Part shown: piece after piece, positions 1-9,247 of the stretch
How positions within the stretch are numbered: the first letter of the stretch is position 1
Layout: every line of letters begins with the position of its first letter
Source: Cerasicoccus frondis
GTDB taxonomy: Bacteria; Verrucomicrobiota; Verrucomicrobiia; Opitutales; Cerasicoccaceae
NCBI GenBank assembly: GCA_031296915.1
Contig: JAVDPC010000033.1
Location: forward strand, 1-64,000
Length of the DNA stretch: 64,000 nt
Direction: 5' to 3'
Notes under the pieces: generated by a model
Database searches by the model: none
Told to the model about the DNA's origin: nothing
Seen by the model: only the letters and a program-made list of their open reading frames with translations
Made by a program: the position numbers and the translations under genes

Positions 1-14
1 TGGCATTTCAATCA

Positions 15-29
15 CGGGCTTCCAGCCCG
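15..29. repeat. Short GC-rich hairpin at the left edge
   Basis: A 6 bp perfect stem (CGGGCT / AGCCCG) with a TCC loop lies in the non-coding DNA downstream of the sigma-54 activator gene. It resembles the other GC-rich intergenic palindromes of this window (near 8.5, 9.2 and 32.1-32.4 kb). It may be a REP-like element cut by the window edge, or simply part of a terminator. Nothing else was recognised in 1-122. Confidence 0.35.
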
Positions 30-122
30 CTCAATCAAAGCCGCCTTGCGCTGCATCCAATCTCTAACCCACCTGACCGGCCAATCTAGATGAAAAGCGC
101 TCTAGAGCATTTGCCGCTTTAA

Positions 123-1508
<1,386 letters not shown>

Positions 1509-1581
1509 GTCGCGCTGCGAGAGAGCTTGAATCGCCTAAGCTTTCAGACTGGCAAGCAATGGTCGGAAAGCAAAGGCCAAA

Positions 1582-2769
1582 TTATTTGGGCGGGGGCGGC
1601 GGCTTTTTCGGATGCCGCGGCTTGGTGCGCTTGCCGCCTGCTTCCGCCGGTTTCTCCGCCGCAGGTTTTGCTTCGTCTGCATTGGCCGAGGACGGTTTCG
1701 CAACGGGCTTAGGCGCCGACTTCGGTTTGGCCGGCCCCTTTTCTTTACTGGGCTTGAGCACAAAGAGGTAGAAGCCAATTCCACCAATGAAGAAAGCCAC
1801 AATTCCCAGACCGATCATGACTAATACGATCGGCGAAGACTCCGCTTTTTCATCAGCCGACGCCTCGGCGTCTCCGGCGGCAACATCCACCCCACTGGCG
1901 CCGCCCTGGTCGGCGTCAGCTGTCGCAGGCGCCTCAGTTACGGGCGCCACAGCAACCGCCTCCCAGCTTGAGCCAATGCGCAGTTCGTCAAACAACACGT
2001 TGCCGGTGTCGCCCCCATAGAGCGAGAATGCACAATCGGTTACGAGAAAATCAGTCCATTCAGAGACATCGACATCCCAGCTAATGCTCCTGTCCGAATC
2101 GGGAACCGAGTCTCCGGGGGCAAACACTTCAACCTGCACGCGGTCTGGACGATTGGTGTTCGTGGTGATTTTGCCAACGACGAAGTAGGTCGTGTCTTCA
2201 TTGAATTCCTTGGAGCTGTATTCGCGAGTGGGTTGTGGGCTCGCGGCGCAGGCGAAAAAACGTGGTTTGCCCGAGGATGACGTATCGTCCACCCCAAACT
2301 GCAGGCGGTGGCTACTGCCATTACTAAAGGCAAAGGAAAGCTGGCGCACCGGCGTTTTGCTCTTGTTGGCGCGCACCAGAAAGCTCACGTAAATCGGCGG
2401 GCGGTCATTGGCGGTATCAAACTGGAAATTCGTTTCGATGGTGCCATAGGCGTCCAGCCATTCACGCGCCCAGCTCAGGGCGTTGCCTTTGGTTTTAAAG
2501 GGAAACGCAGACCCCTGGCTGGGGATGCTGCCTTTGACAATCTGGATATTGTAGGCGTAAGGGGATCGCGAAGCGTGCGTGTCAAATTCCGCTAAGTATT
2601 TGAGAGGCGCGCCATCGGGAGCTTTATTGGTCACCGGCCACAAGGCGGGGGACTGTTTCATCACCGGGTACTCAAAACCTTCATAGGCGATCAATTGAGC
2701 AGCTAAGCGAACGGAGGAGGTCAGCGCAAACAACGCCAAAAATACGAACAAAGGGGTTCGGATCAGCAT
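1582..2769 (-). CDS. Secreted/type I membrane protein with LamG-like domain and basic Pro/Ala/Lys tail
   Basis: No family was recognised with certainty. A signal peptide (residues 1-24, ending near RLAAQ) is followed by a beta-rich region of about 250 residues that begins YEGFEYP. This resembles the concanavalin-A/LamG-like exported proteins common in Verrucomicrobiota. An acidic Ala/Asp linker precedes one hydrophobic helix (about 310-335, VLVMIGLGIVAFFIGGIGFY). The last ~55 residues are Lys/Pro/Ala-rich and end in KKPPPPPK. The topology suggested is an extracytoplasmic domain, one membrane span and a basic cytoplasmic tail. The gene lies 73 bp upstream (in the reverse-strand sense) of the sigma-54 activator gene, so co-transcription is possible. 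Confidence 0.72.
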   Translation of the reverse strand: MLIRTPLFVFLALFALTSSVRLAAQLIAYEGFEYPVMKQSPALWPVTNKAPDGAPLKYLAEFDTHASRSPYAYNIQIVKGSIPSQGSAFPFKTKGNALSWAREWLDAYGTIETNFQFDTANDRPPIYVSFLVRANKSKTPVRQLSFAFSNGSSHRLQFGVDDTSSSGKPRFFACAASPQPTREYSSKEFNEDTTYFVVGKITTNTNRPDRVQVEVFAPGDSVPDSDRSISWDVDVSEWTDFLVTDCAFSLYGGDTGNVLFDELRIGSSWEAVAVAPVTEAPATADADQGGASGVDVAAGDAEASADEKAESSPIVLVMIGLGIVAFFIGGIGFYLFVLKPSKEKGPAKPKSAPKPVAKPSSANADEAKPAAEKPAEAGGKRTKPRHPKKPPPPPK

Positions 2770-3006
2770 CGATTTATCAGAAAATTGCAGGTTAAAGTTT
2801 AAGAGTAAAATTGACGTAACAACCGTAGCACAATCCCGGATTTGGTTGGATGCAAACCTGTTCTGTGCCAGAATCGACTGAATTAATCATAAATACTTCA
2901 AAAATCTCGGCCAAACCCGCAGTTTCGCTGTCTCATACAACCAACCGAAGCTCCGACACCCCACTTGCTTTTTTGAGTGATCGTGGTTATATCGCTCAAC
3001 TTCCGC

Positions 3007-4299
3007 ATGAGAACCATTCTTTTCCACCGACTCGCCTGCTACGTCATCACTATGATGGCGCTGGCCAGCGCCGTGGCAAAGGAGCCAATCTGGACTCATG
3101 ATGAATACCCGTTGAAGCACTTGATCGACCAGGAAGACCGGGCCCCCGTCCGCATCCTGCCAGCCAATGCCGAGCAGCCCACGATCTCGCCTCTCGCCCT
3201 GGACAACATTGCCAGATACTGGCTGGAACTCATCAGCGACTACCAATTGCCGGGCGCCGCCATCGGGATCGTCCAATCCGATGGCTTGATTTACGAAGTC
3301 TGCGCCGGCAAGCGCAACGTGCGCGAAGAAGCCGAAATCAACGGCGACACGCTGTTCAATCTCGGCGAAGCGACGCTGGCGTTTACCAGCCTGCTTGCCG
3401 CGACCACCGACCGGCCGGATAACCCCATTTTTGACCGGCGAGCAGTCACAGTCAGCCCGCTCTTTCGGATGACTGAACCGCAGGCGCAGCAGAAATGCCG
3501 CATCCGGGACTTGCTCGCGATGACTGCGGGCGCCCCGTCATACAGCGATAAAATCTTGGACCCGCAATGGGCCCAACCCGAGGATGTTTTTGCCTTGCTC
3601 GGCCAGGCCCCGGTCATGTCGCAGCCAGATGAGCATTTTCGCCGCAGTAAGACCAGCGCAACGGTCGGCGGATACCTCGTGGCGATGGCAATCGGCAACC
3701 AGAAGCGCGGACTTTACAGCAACTACATCGACGTCGTGACTGAAAAGCTGTTCCTGCCACTGGGCCTGGAGCGCGCCACTTTTTCGCCCAAAAAAGCCAA
3801 AGAGAGCGGCAACTACGCCTCGGGACACACACCCGCCGATTTCAGCTACAACCCAGCCTATGCCGAGGAACCGGAACGCAACCCACTCGCTCCTTTCAAC
3901 GGCCTGAAGATTTCACTGCACGACGCAGCTCGCTGGCTCCAAACTGAACTCAGTCAAGGAGTTGCGCCCAACGGAGAGCGCATCGCCTCACCGATTAGCG
4001 TGCGTGAGCGCTGGCAACCGGCCCAAGTGCAAAATTCTGACCACCGTGGCTTGGGCTGGACCCGGCGCTACCACCTTGAAACTGAGATCATTATGGCCCA
4101 AAGCCAGTATGGGGACCAATCTGCAGCAATCGGCATTTTTCCAGCCTATCGGACTGGCTTCATTGTCTTCACCAATGCCGGCGACGAGGATGCGGAGCGG
4201 CTGCTCCAAGCCGTCTCCCTGGGCATGGCCGAAGTCCTCAAAGACTCCAGACAATCAGCCAAAACACCCGCCATCGCCAGCGAAGCCACAGCACAATAA
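3007..4299 (+). CDS. Exported beta-lactamase-fold protein lacking catalytic motifs
   Basis: The overall pattern matches the serine-hydrolase (class C beta-lactamase/esterase, PF00144-type) fold: LISDYQLPGAAIGIV near the N-terminus, then TLFNLGEATLAF, RDLLAMTAGAPSY, LFLPLGLERATF, GLGW and a C-terminal FIVFTNAGDED. The expected SxxK nucleophile motif reads EATL (E121/L124), the YxN motif position reads RSK (213-215), and the HxG/KTG position reads AQS. The protein therefore looks catalytically inactive. I chose ATG 3007 because it is followed by a good signal peptide (MRTILFHRLACYVITMMALASAVAKE); a GTG at 2977 in the same frame would add ten residues. It could be a binding or scaffold protein of the periplasm. 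The fold call is fairly sure; loss of activity is inferred from motif alignment by eye. Confidence 0.8.
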   Translation: MRTILFHRLACYVITMMALASAVAKEPIWTHDEYPLKHLIDQEDRAPVRILPANAEQPTISPLALDNIARYWLELISDYQLPGAAIGIVQSDGLIYEVCAGKRNVREEAEINGDTLFNLGEATLAFTSLLAATTDRPDNPIFDRRAVTVSPLFRMTEPQAQQKCRIRDLLAMTAGAPSYSDKILDPQWAQPEDVFALLGQAPVMSQPDEHFRRSKTSATVGGYLVAMAIGNQKRGLYSNYIDVVTEKLFLPLGLERATFSPKKAKESGNYASGHTPADFSYNPAYAEEPERNPLAPFNGLKISLHDAARWLQTELSQGVAPNGERIASPISVRERWQPAQVQNSDHRGLGWTRRYHLETEIIMAQSQYGDQSAAIGIFPAYRTGFIVFTNAGDEDAERLLQAVSLGMAEVLKDSRQSAKTPAIASEATAQ

Positions 4300-4462
4300 G
4301 CCCTTAATAATTTGTAAAAAGTGACGCTTCTTATTTTGAACTGGCTTGCAGATTGCTGCTACGGTAGCCTCTGGGCCGATTAGGTAACCACTTCATTTCC
4401 CAGCGTTCAACCACTCACCATGCACTGGGAATTCCAGTAGAAATACTGGCTGCTAGACAAAA

Positions 4463-5119
4463 ATGAACATTCTTTTCCTCGAAGACGAAGTCGAGTTAAG
4501 CGCAATCGGCGTCGAGCAATTGCGCAATCTGGGCCATGCTGTGTACCCAGCCTTCGACTTGGCCGAGGCCCGCGCAATCGTAGAGGAGAACTGGCAGTCC
4601 ATCCACCTGATCATGGCCGACCACCGCCTGCCGGATGGTCGGGGAATCGACTTCATGATGGAAGTCAAGCAGCTCTACCCACGCATCAAACTGGCGGTGG
4701 TATCGGGTTGCTTGACGCCGGCAGATGAGGAAACGCTGAGGTTGGCCCAAATTCCCTATTTCACCAAGCCACTGCTGTATCGTCAGGTCATCAAAAAGTT
4801 GCGCGAGCACTACATGATCACCACCAAGCCACCCTTTAAGAAGAAGTCGGACACTCCCCCCTTGCGCCCGCCCTCTCCGCCATCGGCTAAGAAAAAGCCG
4901 ACTCCGCCGATGCTTGAGCCCAAAACCGCGCCCAAAGCAGAGACGCCCCCCCCCGCAAAACCAGTCTACCAAGAGCCAGAACCGCCCCCCCCCAGCCCGC
5001 CGCCCAAGCGTTCCCAGACCGCAGGGCTGCTTGCCGCAGCGGGCATTGACTCCTCACCACCACCCAAGCGAAAAGGCCTCACTTCAGTCATTTTCAGCAA
5101 GCTTTCGCGCAAAGACTGA
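4463..5119 (+). CDS. Single-domain response regulator with proline-rich C-terminal tail
   Basis: Residues 1-118 form a canonical receiver domain: acidic pocket LEDE at 6-9, phospho-acceptor D53 in IMADHRLPDG, conserved Ser in VVSG, and K102 in FTKPL. There is no DNA-binding or enzymatic output domain. The following ~100 residues are low complexity, dominated by Pro, Lys, Ala and Ser with several PPPP runs, and end in a short non-repetitive segment (GLTSVIFSKLSRKD). The tail could be a flexible protein-protein linker, with the end acting as a docking peptide. Poly-proline runs imply EF-P-dependent translation. No kinase is adjacent; the soluble kinase at 36.3 kb is an orphan too. Confidence 0.85.
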   Translation: MNILFLEDEVELSAIGVEQLRNLGHAVYPAFDLAEARAIVEENWQSIHLIMADHRLPDGRGIDFMMEVKQLYPRIKLAVVSGCLTPADEETLRLAQIPYFTKPLLYRQVIKKLREHYMITTKPPFKKKSDTPPLRPPSPPSAKKKPTPPMLEPKTAPKAETPPPAKPVYQEPEPPPPSPPPKRSQTAGLLAAAGIDSSPPPKRKGLTSVIFSKLSRKD

Positions 5120-5217
5120 GAGAGCGAAGACTACATTGGAACGGCGTGTAGGATAGCCTTACCAAAAGCTGACAAATCCCTGACAACTCCGGTGGGGAAA
5201 ACTGCTAACCTGGCGGC

Positions 5218-5784
5218 ATGAACCTACAATTCATTCCACCCGCTGCCGCAGCAATCTATCTGCTTACCGTTTCTGGCTTGGCCCAGACTGCGTTTCTCAA
5301 GAATCCACTCCTGAGCGGCGCTCCCGCCAATCCCATCCCCAACCAGTTCATCGATTCGCCCGGATTCGTGCAGCTCGTCAACGAATCCCAGGAAGACCGC
5401 GAGGGTAAGCGATTGACCGAAGCGCAGTTCCTCACCGCGATGCAATCCGGCGAATACGTGCTGCTGGACGCCCGGAGCGCTGCAATGTATCAACTGCGCC
5501 ACGTGCAAGGGGCCGTCAATTTGCCACTCACTGAGTTTACCGCAGACACGCTCCAAACCGTCCTTCCCAGCAAAGACACGAAGATCCTCATTTACTGCAA
5601 CAACAACTTCCTGAACAGCCCGTCTTCACTGCCGACCAAGTCCGTCCGCGCCTCGCTTAACCTGCATACGCAGGCCTCCCTACGGGCGTATGGTTACGCA
5701 AACATTTACGAGTTGGGTCCGCTGCTGGATGTGCACAACACCGCCCTGCCCTTTGCGGGGCAGGAAGTGTTGGAGGCAAAGTAA
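5218..5784 (+). CDS. Exported rhodanese-like domain protein
   Basis: An N-terminal signal peptide (to about residue 22, SGLAQT) is followed by one rhodanese domain. Visible features are YVLLDARSAAMYQLRHVQGAVNLP (quoted in part: LLDARS, HVQGAVNLP) and the active-site strand ILIYC with C127 as candidate nucleophile. Rhodaneses transfer sulfane sulfur through a Cys persulfide. After the Cys the usual short CxxGxR-type loop is replaced by a longer Asn/Ser-rich stretch (NNNFLNSPSSLPTKSVR), so substrate preference is unclear. The protein ends shortly after a typical L-x-x-Y-G-Y-x-N-I-Y-E-L-G strand. It would act outside the cytoplasm, perhaps in sulfur trafficking or thiol redox. Confidence 0.82.
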   Translation: MNLQFIPPAAAAIYLLTVSGLAQTAFLKNPLLSGAPANPIPNQFIDSPGFVQLVNESQEDREGKRLTEAQFLTAMQSGEYVLLDARSAAMYQLRHVQGAVNLPLTEFTADTLQTVLPSKDTKILIYCNNNFLNSPSSLPTKSVRASLNLHTQASLRAYGYANIYELGPLLDVHNTALPFAGQEVLEAK

Positions 5785-5792
5785 ATCCCAGC

Positions 5793-7208
5793 CTAATGAC
5801 CGGCTGGAGCCTCCAGGTAGTGCCCCTCGATCAATGCATTGTAACCTGCGTATTTGTAGAGTTCATGCAGGGTTGGCATGTTGTAGACACGGTTGATGAC
5901 CACTTCGATCGTCGCCTTGTTATCCACCAGCGCCATACCGTAGTGAATGAGCTCCGTGGCGATCTTACCAAAAATGTGCACGCCCAGAATGACCTGGCTT
6001 TCCTTTTCGATGACCAGCTTCAGCAAGCCTCGCTTCACGCCCATGATCTTGCCGCGCGGCATGTCTACATAGCGCGCATGGCCAACAATTGTGTCGATGC
6101 CCTTGGTCTTGGCCTCTTCCTCAGTTAAGCCGTAAACGCTGACTTCTGGTATCGTGTAAATGCCATAGGGGAAGTGCTCTGTGAGCGTCACCTGGTCGCC
6201 AAAACCAAACATGTGCGACACCGCGATGCGCCCCTGGTCCATGCCAGTGCTCGCGAGCGCCGGGAAACCAATCACGTCGCCAACGGCAAAGATGCTGGGC
6301 ACGACGCTGCGGTATTCCTTGTCGACCACGATGTTGCCGCGCTGGCCAATCTCCACGCCGACGTCTTCCAAGCCGAGACCAGCAGATTGACCGGAGCGAC
6401 CGGCGGCGTAGAGGAACATGTCCGCCTGAATCGGATCGCCATCCGACAACTTGGCGTGGACATTAAACTCGTGCTCTTCGGGCAGAATCGTCACTTCGTC
6501 GATGCGTTGATTGAAAATGAACTCGATGTTGTCCGACTTCATGCTCTCGATCAGCAGGCCGCGAATCTCCGGATCCAGGAAGGTCAGGATGTCCGGATGG
6601 CTGTTTACCAGCTTCACCTTAACCCCCATGATGCCAAAAATCGTCGCATATTCGCAACCGATCACACCGGCGCCGACAATGACCATGGACTTGGGGATGC
6701 CTTTGATGTTCAGGATCGTGTCCGAGTCGTGGACATACTTCCCGTCAAAGGGGATGCCAGGAGGGTGAAACGGATAGGAGCCCGTGGCGATCAGGATAAA
6801 GTCGGCTTCGATCAACGCGTCGTCCACACCGACGACCTGCACGCGATTGGGCGTCACAACCGTGCCTTTGCCCTTATAGACCTCGATGTTGTGGAGGAGG
6901 AAGTTTTTCTCAATGCCAAGCTCCTGCGAGTCCTGCACTTCATTTTTGCGGAAAAAGAAATCCTCCGCGTTGGCGGCGTGCTTGAGCTCCTTATCGACGC
7001 CCCATAGGCCGGTTTCATTGCGGCCGGAGTAATATAAAGCAGTCTCCTTCAGGGTCTTGGAAGGCAAAGTGCCGGTATTCGTGCCGGCCCCTCCCAGCAT
7101 GGACTCCTTTTCGACCACCGCAACGCTCTTGCCGTGGTAGGCGGCTTTCACCGCAGCTTTCTCCCCAGCGGGGCCCGAACCGATCACAATCAAATCATAG
7201 TGCTTCAT
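5793..7208 (-). CDS. sthA: Soluble pyridine nucleotide transhydrogenase (SthA-like flavoprotein)
   Basis: This is an FAD-dependent oxidoreductase of the dihydrolipoamide dehydrogenase superfamily, predicted to transfer hydride between NADPH and NAD+. The FAD-binding GSGPAGEKAA is at the N-terminus, followed by the NAD(P)-binding GAGVIGCEYA, an ATG-type motif (ATGSYPF) and the second FAD motif FAVGDVIGFPALA. The redox-active CxxxxC of lipoamide dehydrogenases is absent: the segment reads GGAGTNTGTLPSKTL, which matches the SthA pattern, with even the single Cys often kept in SthA replaced by Gly. The ATG at 7208 (MKHYDLIVIG) was chosen; an in-frame upstream codon would add 15 residues that do not fit the family. 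It stands alone, convergent with the rhodanese gene, with only 8 bp between stops. Confidence 0.88.
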   Translation of the reverse strand: MKHYDLIVIGSGPAGEKAAVKAAYHGKSVAVVEKESMLGGAGTNTGTLPSKTLKETALYYSGRNETGLWGVDKELKHAANAEDFFFRKNEVQDSQELGIEKNFLLHNIEVYKGKGTVVTPNRVQVVGVDDALIEADFILIATGSYPFHPPGIPFDGKYVHDSDTILNIKGIPKSMVIVGAGVIGCEYATIFGIMGVKVKLVNSHPDILTFLDPEIRGLLIESMKSDNIEFIFNQRIDEVTILPEEHEFNVHAKLSDGDPIQADMFLYAAGRSGQSAGLGLEDVGVEIGQRGNIVVDKEYRSVVPSIFAVGDVIGFPALASTGMDQGRIAVSHMFGFGDQVTLTEHFPYGIYTIPEVSVYGLTEEEAKTKGIDTIVGHARYVDMPRGKIMGVKRGLLKLVIEKESQVILGVHIFGKIATELIHYGMALVDNKATIEVVINRVYNMPTLHELYKYAGYNALIEGHYLEAPAGH

Positions 7209-7360
7209 GGCTCCCAAACCGTATAGCACAACCCGCGGACAAGGAAAGCGCAACGTGCGTCAGATTAAGATTTTTTTCAGTCTGACTAGCCTCACCACAA
7301 CAAAACAGGGCAACCACCGGCTGCCCTATCGAAAAATCCGTGGAGTCCGATCAGCGATGA

Positions 7361-7555
7361 TTACTCTTGAGAAACCAGCAAATGAATATCGCGGGCGCCT
7401 GGCCGTTCACGACCCAGAAAACGTTCATCAACCGCCGAGTTGATATTAGTGTGCAGGTCTTTCAGGTCCACACCAGTGGTGTAGATATTTTCAAAATGAC
7501 AAGTCGCGGTGAATTCACCGTCCTTGCGTTGCTTGACTTCGAAGATGAGTCCCAT
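7361..7555 (-). CDS. Small HicB-like protein
   Basis: This 64-residue protein (MGLIFEVKQRKDGEF...) has the pattern of the small HicB-like antitoxin fold: an extended strand with a D/E-G-x-F/Y-T-A turn (KDGEFTATCHFENIYTTG) followed by a DLKDLHTNINSAVDERF helix. No HicA-type toxin lies next to it, so it is probably a stand-alone member of the small family that databases often mislabel as a 2-oxoisovalerate dehydrogenase fragment. The ATG at 7555 was preferred over a TTG 14 codons upstream, because the extra residues do not fit the family. Confidence 0.65.
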   Translation of the reverse strand: MGLIFEVKQRKDGEFTATCHFENIYTTGVDLKDLHTNINSAVDERFLGRERPGARDIHLLVSQE

Positions 7556-7673
7556 GATTAAAGAAGCAGGTATAGGGATGAAAACGTGTGATTTCAATTA
7601 CGACTTTATGTGGAGGCAAAAGTTTCTTCTTTTTTTACAGATTGGCGCCCTCTAGGGATATAACGGATCAAGC

Positions 7674-8411
7674 ATGCAGGAAAATTCCTCAGAAAAACAG
7701 ATGACACGCACTTCGATGGTGCGGATATTGACGGCTATTGCGGTCCTGCTCGCGATTATCCTGCTGCTGGATAAGATTGCCCCGCATCTGCCGGAGGCCG
7801 AGCGCTGGATCGAGGCCCAGGGCGTCTGGGCGCCGGTGTTTTACATCCTCCTGGTCGTCCTACTCACGCTTTTTTGTTTTCCAATGGACGTCTTGTTCAT
7901 TGCCGCTGGCATGATTTTCGGTCTGTGGTGGGGGGCGCTGTACCTGGTAATCGCCACCATGCTCAGCCAGAGCCTCATTTTCATGCTTTCCCGCCACCTG
8001 CTGCGGCGCAAGGTGGAGCGCTGGATGCACAATAAGCCCAAAATGCAGGCCATCAACCACGCCATTGAATCACAAGGCGCACACCTGCTGTTCCTGATCC
8101 GCATGGCGCCCGTCCCCGCCTCGCCAATCAGCTACCTGATGGGCGTCAGTAAGATGCGCTTCCGGCAATTTGTCCTCGCAACCACTGGCATTATCCCGGT
8201 CTCATTCGCCTCGATGTATCTGGGCTATGCCGCGATTCACTTCGCGCAAACGGCGTCTCACCCCAAGCACCATTTCAACCTGAAAGACCTTGCGGTCTAC
8301 GCCGGACTCGCCGCCGCGATTGCGATTGCGGGCTACATTGGCCACCGGGCGAGGAAAATCCTGCAACAGGCGGAAGCTGAGATGCTCAGCAAGCAAACGG
8401 AAAAAGATTAA
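7674..8411 (+). CDS. TVP38/TMEM64 (VTT/DedA-like) family membrane protein
   Basis: This is an integral membrane protein of the SNARE-associated/VTT superfamily, whose members include lipid scramblase- or flippase-like proteins. Hydrophobic segments lie at about residues 17-35, 50-75, 80-105, 160-185 and 205-222. The family core is visible: CFPMDVLFIAAGMIFG followed by a polar loop and RMAPVPASPISYLMGVSKMRF, the re-entrant loop characteristic of VTT proteins. The C-terminus is a short charged tail (QAEAEMLSKQTEKD). Length (245) is normal. There is no clear operon partner; the gene is followed by 330 bp of mostly non-coding DNA. Confidence 0.87.
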   Translation: MQENSSEKQMTRTSMVRILTAIAVLLAIILLLDKIAPHLPEAERWIEAQGVWAPVFYILLVVLLTLFCFPMDVLFIAAGMIFGLWWGALYLVIATMLSQSLIFMLSRHLLRRKVERWMHNKPKMQAINHAIESQGAHLLFLIRMAPVPASPISYLMGVSKMRFRQFVLATTGIIPVSFASMYLGYAAIHFAQTASHPKHHFNLKDLAVYAGLAAAIAIAGYIGHRARKILQQAEAEMLSKQTEKD

Positions 8412-8536
8412 GCGGGTATTGCGCGTAGCTCCAGTTTTCCAAGCCACCTTCTCCGCCGAGGCCGAGCGGGGGAGAGTGGTGTAAAGTACTTAAGGTGAGT
8501 AAGATGGGAAAAGTTACGAGTGGGTGCGCGGTTAAA

Positions 8537-8611
8537 GTAGCATAGGCGTCCCGCCTGTGCCCCGACTCAATCTGACTGAAACAACGCAGGCGTCCCCCCT
8601 GTGCTACGGGG
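8537..8611. repeat. Pair of GC-rich palindromic repeats (REP-like)
   Basis: Two imperfect copies of a palindromic unit with core AGGCGTCCCGCCT lie ~45 bp apart (8541-8560 and 8586-8604) in the intergenic region 8412-8740. The pair is bounded by GTAGCA on the left (8537-8542) and TGCTAC on the right (8601-8606), which are inverse complements, so the whole segment can fold as one structure. Repeats of this kind in intergenic DNA are typical of REP/BIME elements. The rest of the 330 bp shows only the doubtful ORF at 8612. Confidence 0.6.
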
Positions 8612-8722
8612 ATGCGCTCAAGCTTGACCAAAGACCTGCCTGACGCTCCGGAAAACACAGCCGCCTCACCCGAACCGGAGGGCGCATTTGACAATGTGCT
8701 GGAAGCGAATCCATTTAAGTGA
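8612..8722 (+). CDS. Doubtful 36-residue ORF
   Basis: An ATG-initiated frame begins at the edge of the palindromic repeat pair and ends 18 bp before the next gene. The predicted peptide is hydrophilic (MRSSLTKDLPDAPENTAAS..., ending EGAFDNVLEANPFK) with no signal peptide or membrane segment. Upstream GGGG sits too close to the ATG to be a good ribosome binding site. The amino-acid composition looks protein-like, so it is recorded, but it may be a decayed gene end or chance. Confidence 0.22.
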   Translation: MRSSLTKDLPDAPENTAASPEPEGAFDNVLEANPFK

Positions 8723-8740
8723 ATTTCGTCACCATGAGGG

Positions 8741-9106
8741 ATGAGAATGATGAAAAAGCTATTGATCGCCATACCAGCGCTGCTGGTCCTCCTAACAGGG
8801 TTTGCCTACGCATTTAAGCCCGCATCCGCCGCCAAGACGTTTCACATCAATGTCTACGGCGCGAAAACTGATATCCTCCACAGTCCGAGCCTACTGATCT
8901 TTGACCACCAACCGACGCTGGAAGAGGCCATCGCCAAGGCGGGCGGACTGCACGCCCTGTCCAACCCGGCGCGTATTTGGGTCATTGAGCTGACCGGAGA
9001 AAACGAGCCCATGCGCTACAACCTCGAGAGCAGTCCCGAGTCCGTCAGCGCCTTGATCAACAACCATTCTGTCATCGTGATCCAGGAGGCAAAGATATTG
9101 ATGTGA
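8741..9106 (+). CDS. Small exported protein with a single SLBB-like domain
   Basis: Residues 1-30 form a signal peptide (MMKKLLIAIPALLVLLTGFAYA). The mature part resembles one soluble-ligand-binding beta-grasp (SLBB) unit of polysaccharide export proteins: PTLEEAIAKAGGLHALSNPARIWVIEL, then a GE..M.YNLE strand and a final SVIVIQEAKI strand (the place of the usual GDxIxV). Wza-type export proteins carry such domains beside a Poly_export domain; here the domain is alone. A GAGGG sequence precedes the ATG at 8741, with further in-frame ATGs at 8747 and 8750. No polysaccharide export gene is nearby. The family assignment is by pattern and moderately sure. Confidence 0.6.
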   Translation: MRMMKKLLIAIPALLVLLTGFAYAFKPASAAKTFHINVYGAKTDILHSPSLLIFDHQPTLEEAIAKAGGLHALSNPARIWVIELTGENEPMRYNLESSPESVSALINNHSVIVIQEAKILM

Positions 9107-9158
9107 TTTAGAGCATTTTCTGCGAGGTCTATTTCATCGATCGGAGTGGGTTGGAGTC

Positions 9159-9172
9159 CCGGCTTTAGCCGG
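9159..9172. repeat. Short hairpin between convergent genes
   Basis: CCGGCT-TT-AGCCGG forms a perfect 6 bp stem in the ~140 bp between the SLBB-like gene and the end of the SNF2 helicase gene. It is another GC-rich intergenic palindrome and may act as a REP-like element or a weak bidirectional terminator, but no T-tract follows. Confidence 0.4.
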
Positions 9173-9247
9173 AGCGCTGCCTCACCGTGCTTGGCAGGAC
9201 GCCAGCTCTTAGCGGATGCTTGCCGGGAACTGCTCCGAGCGGACAGC

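Noticed and set aside
2811..2833. TTGACG as the -35 of a promoter for the gene at 3007
   Set aside because: No -10-like hexamer at 16-18 bp spacing.
7361..7555. Toxin-antitoxin module (HicAB)
   Set aside because: Only the HicB-like small protein is present; no adjacent HicA-type frame with the conserved His was found.
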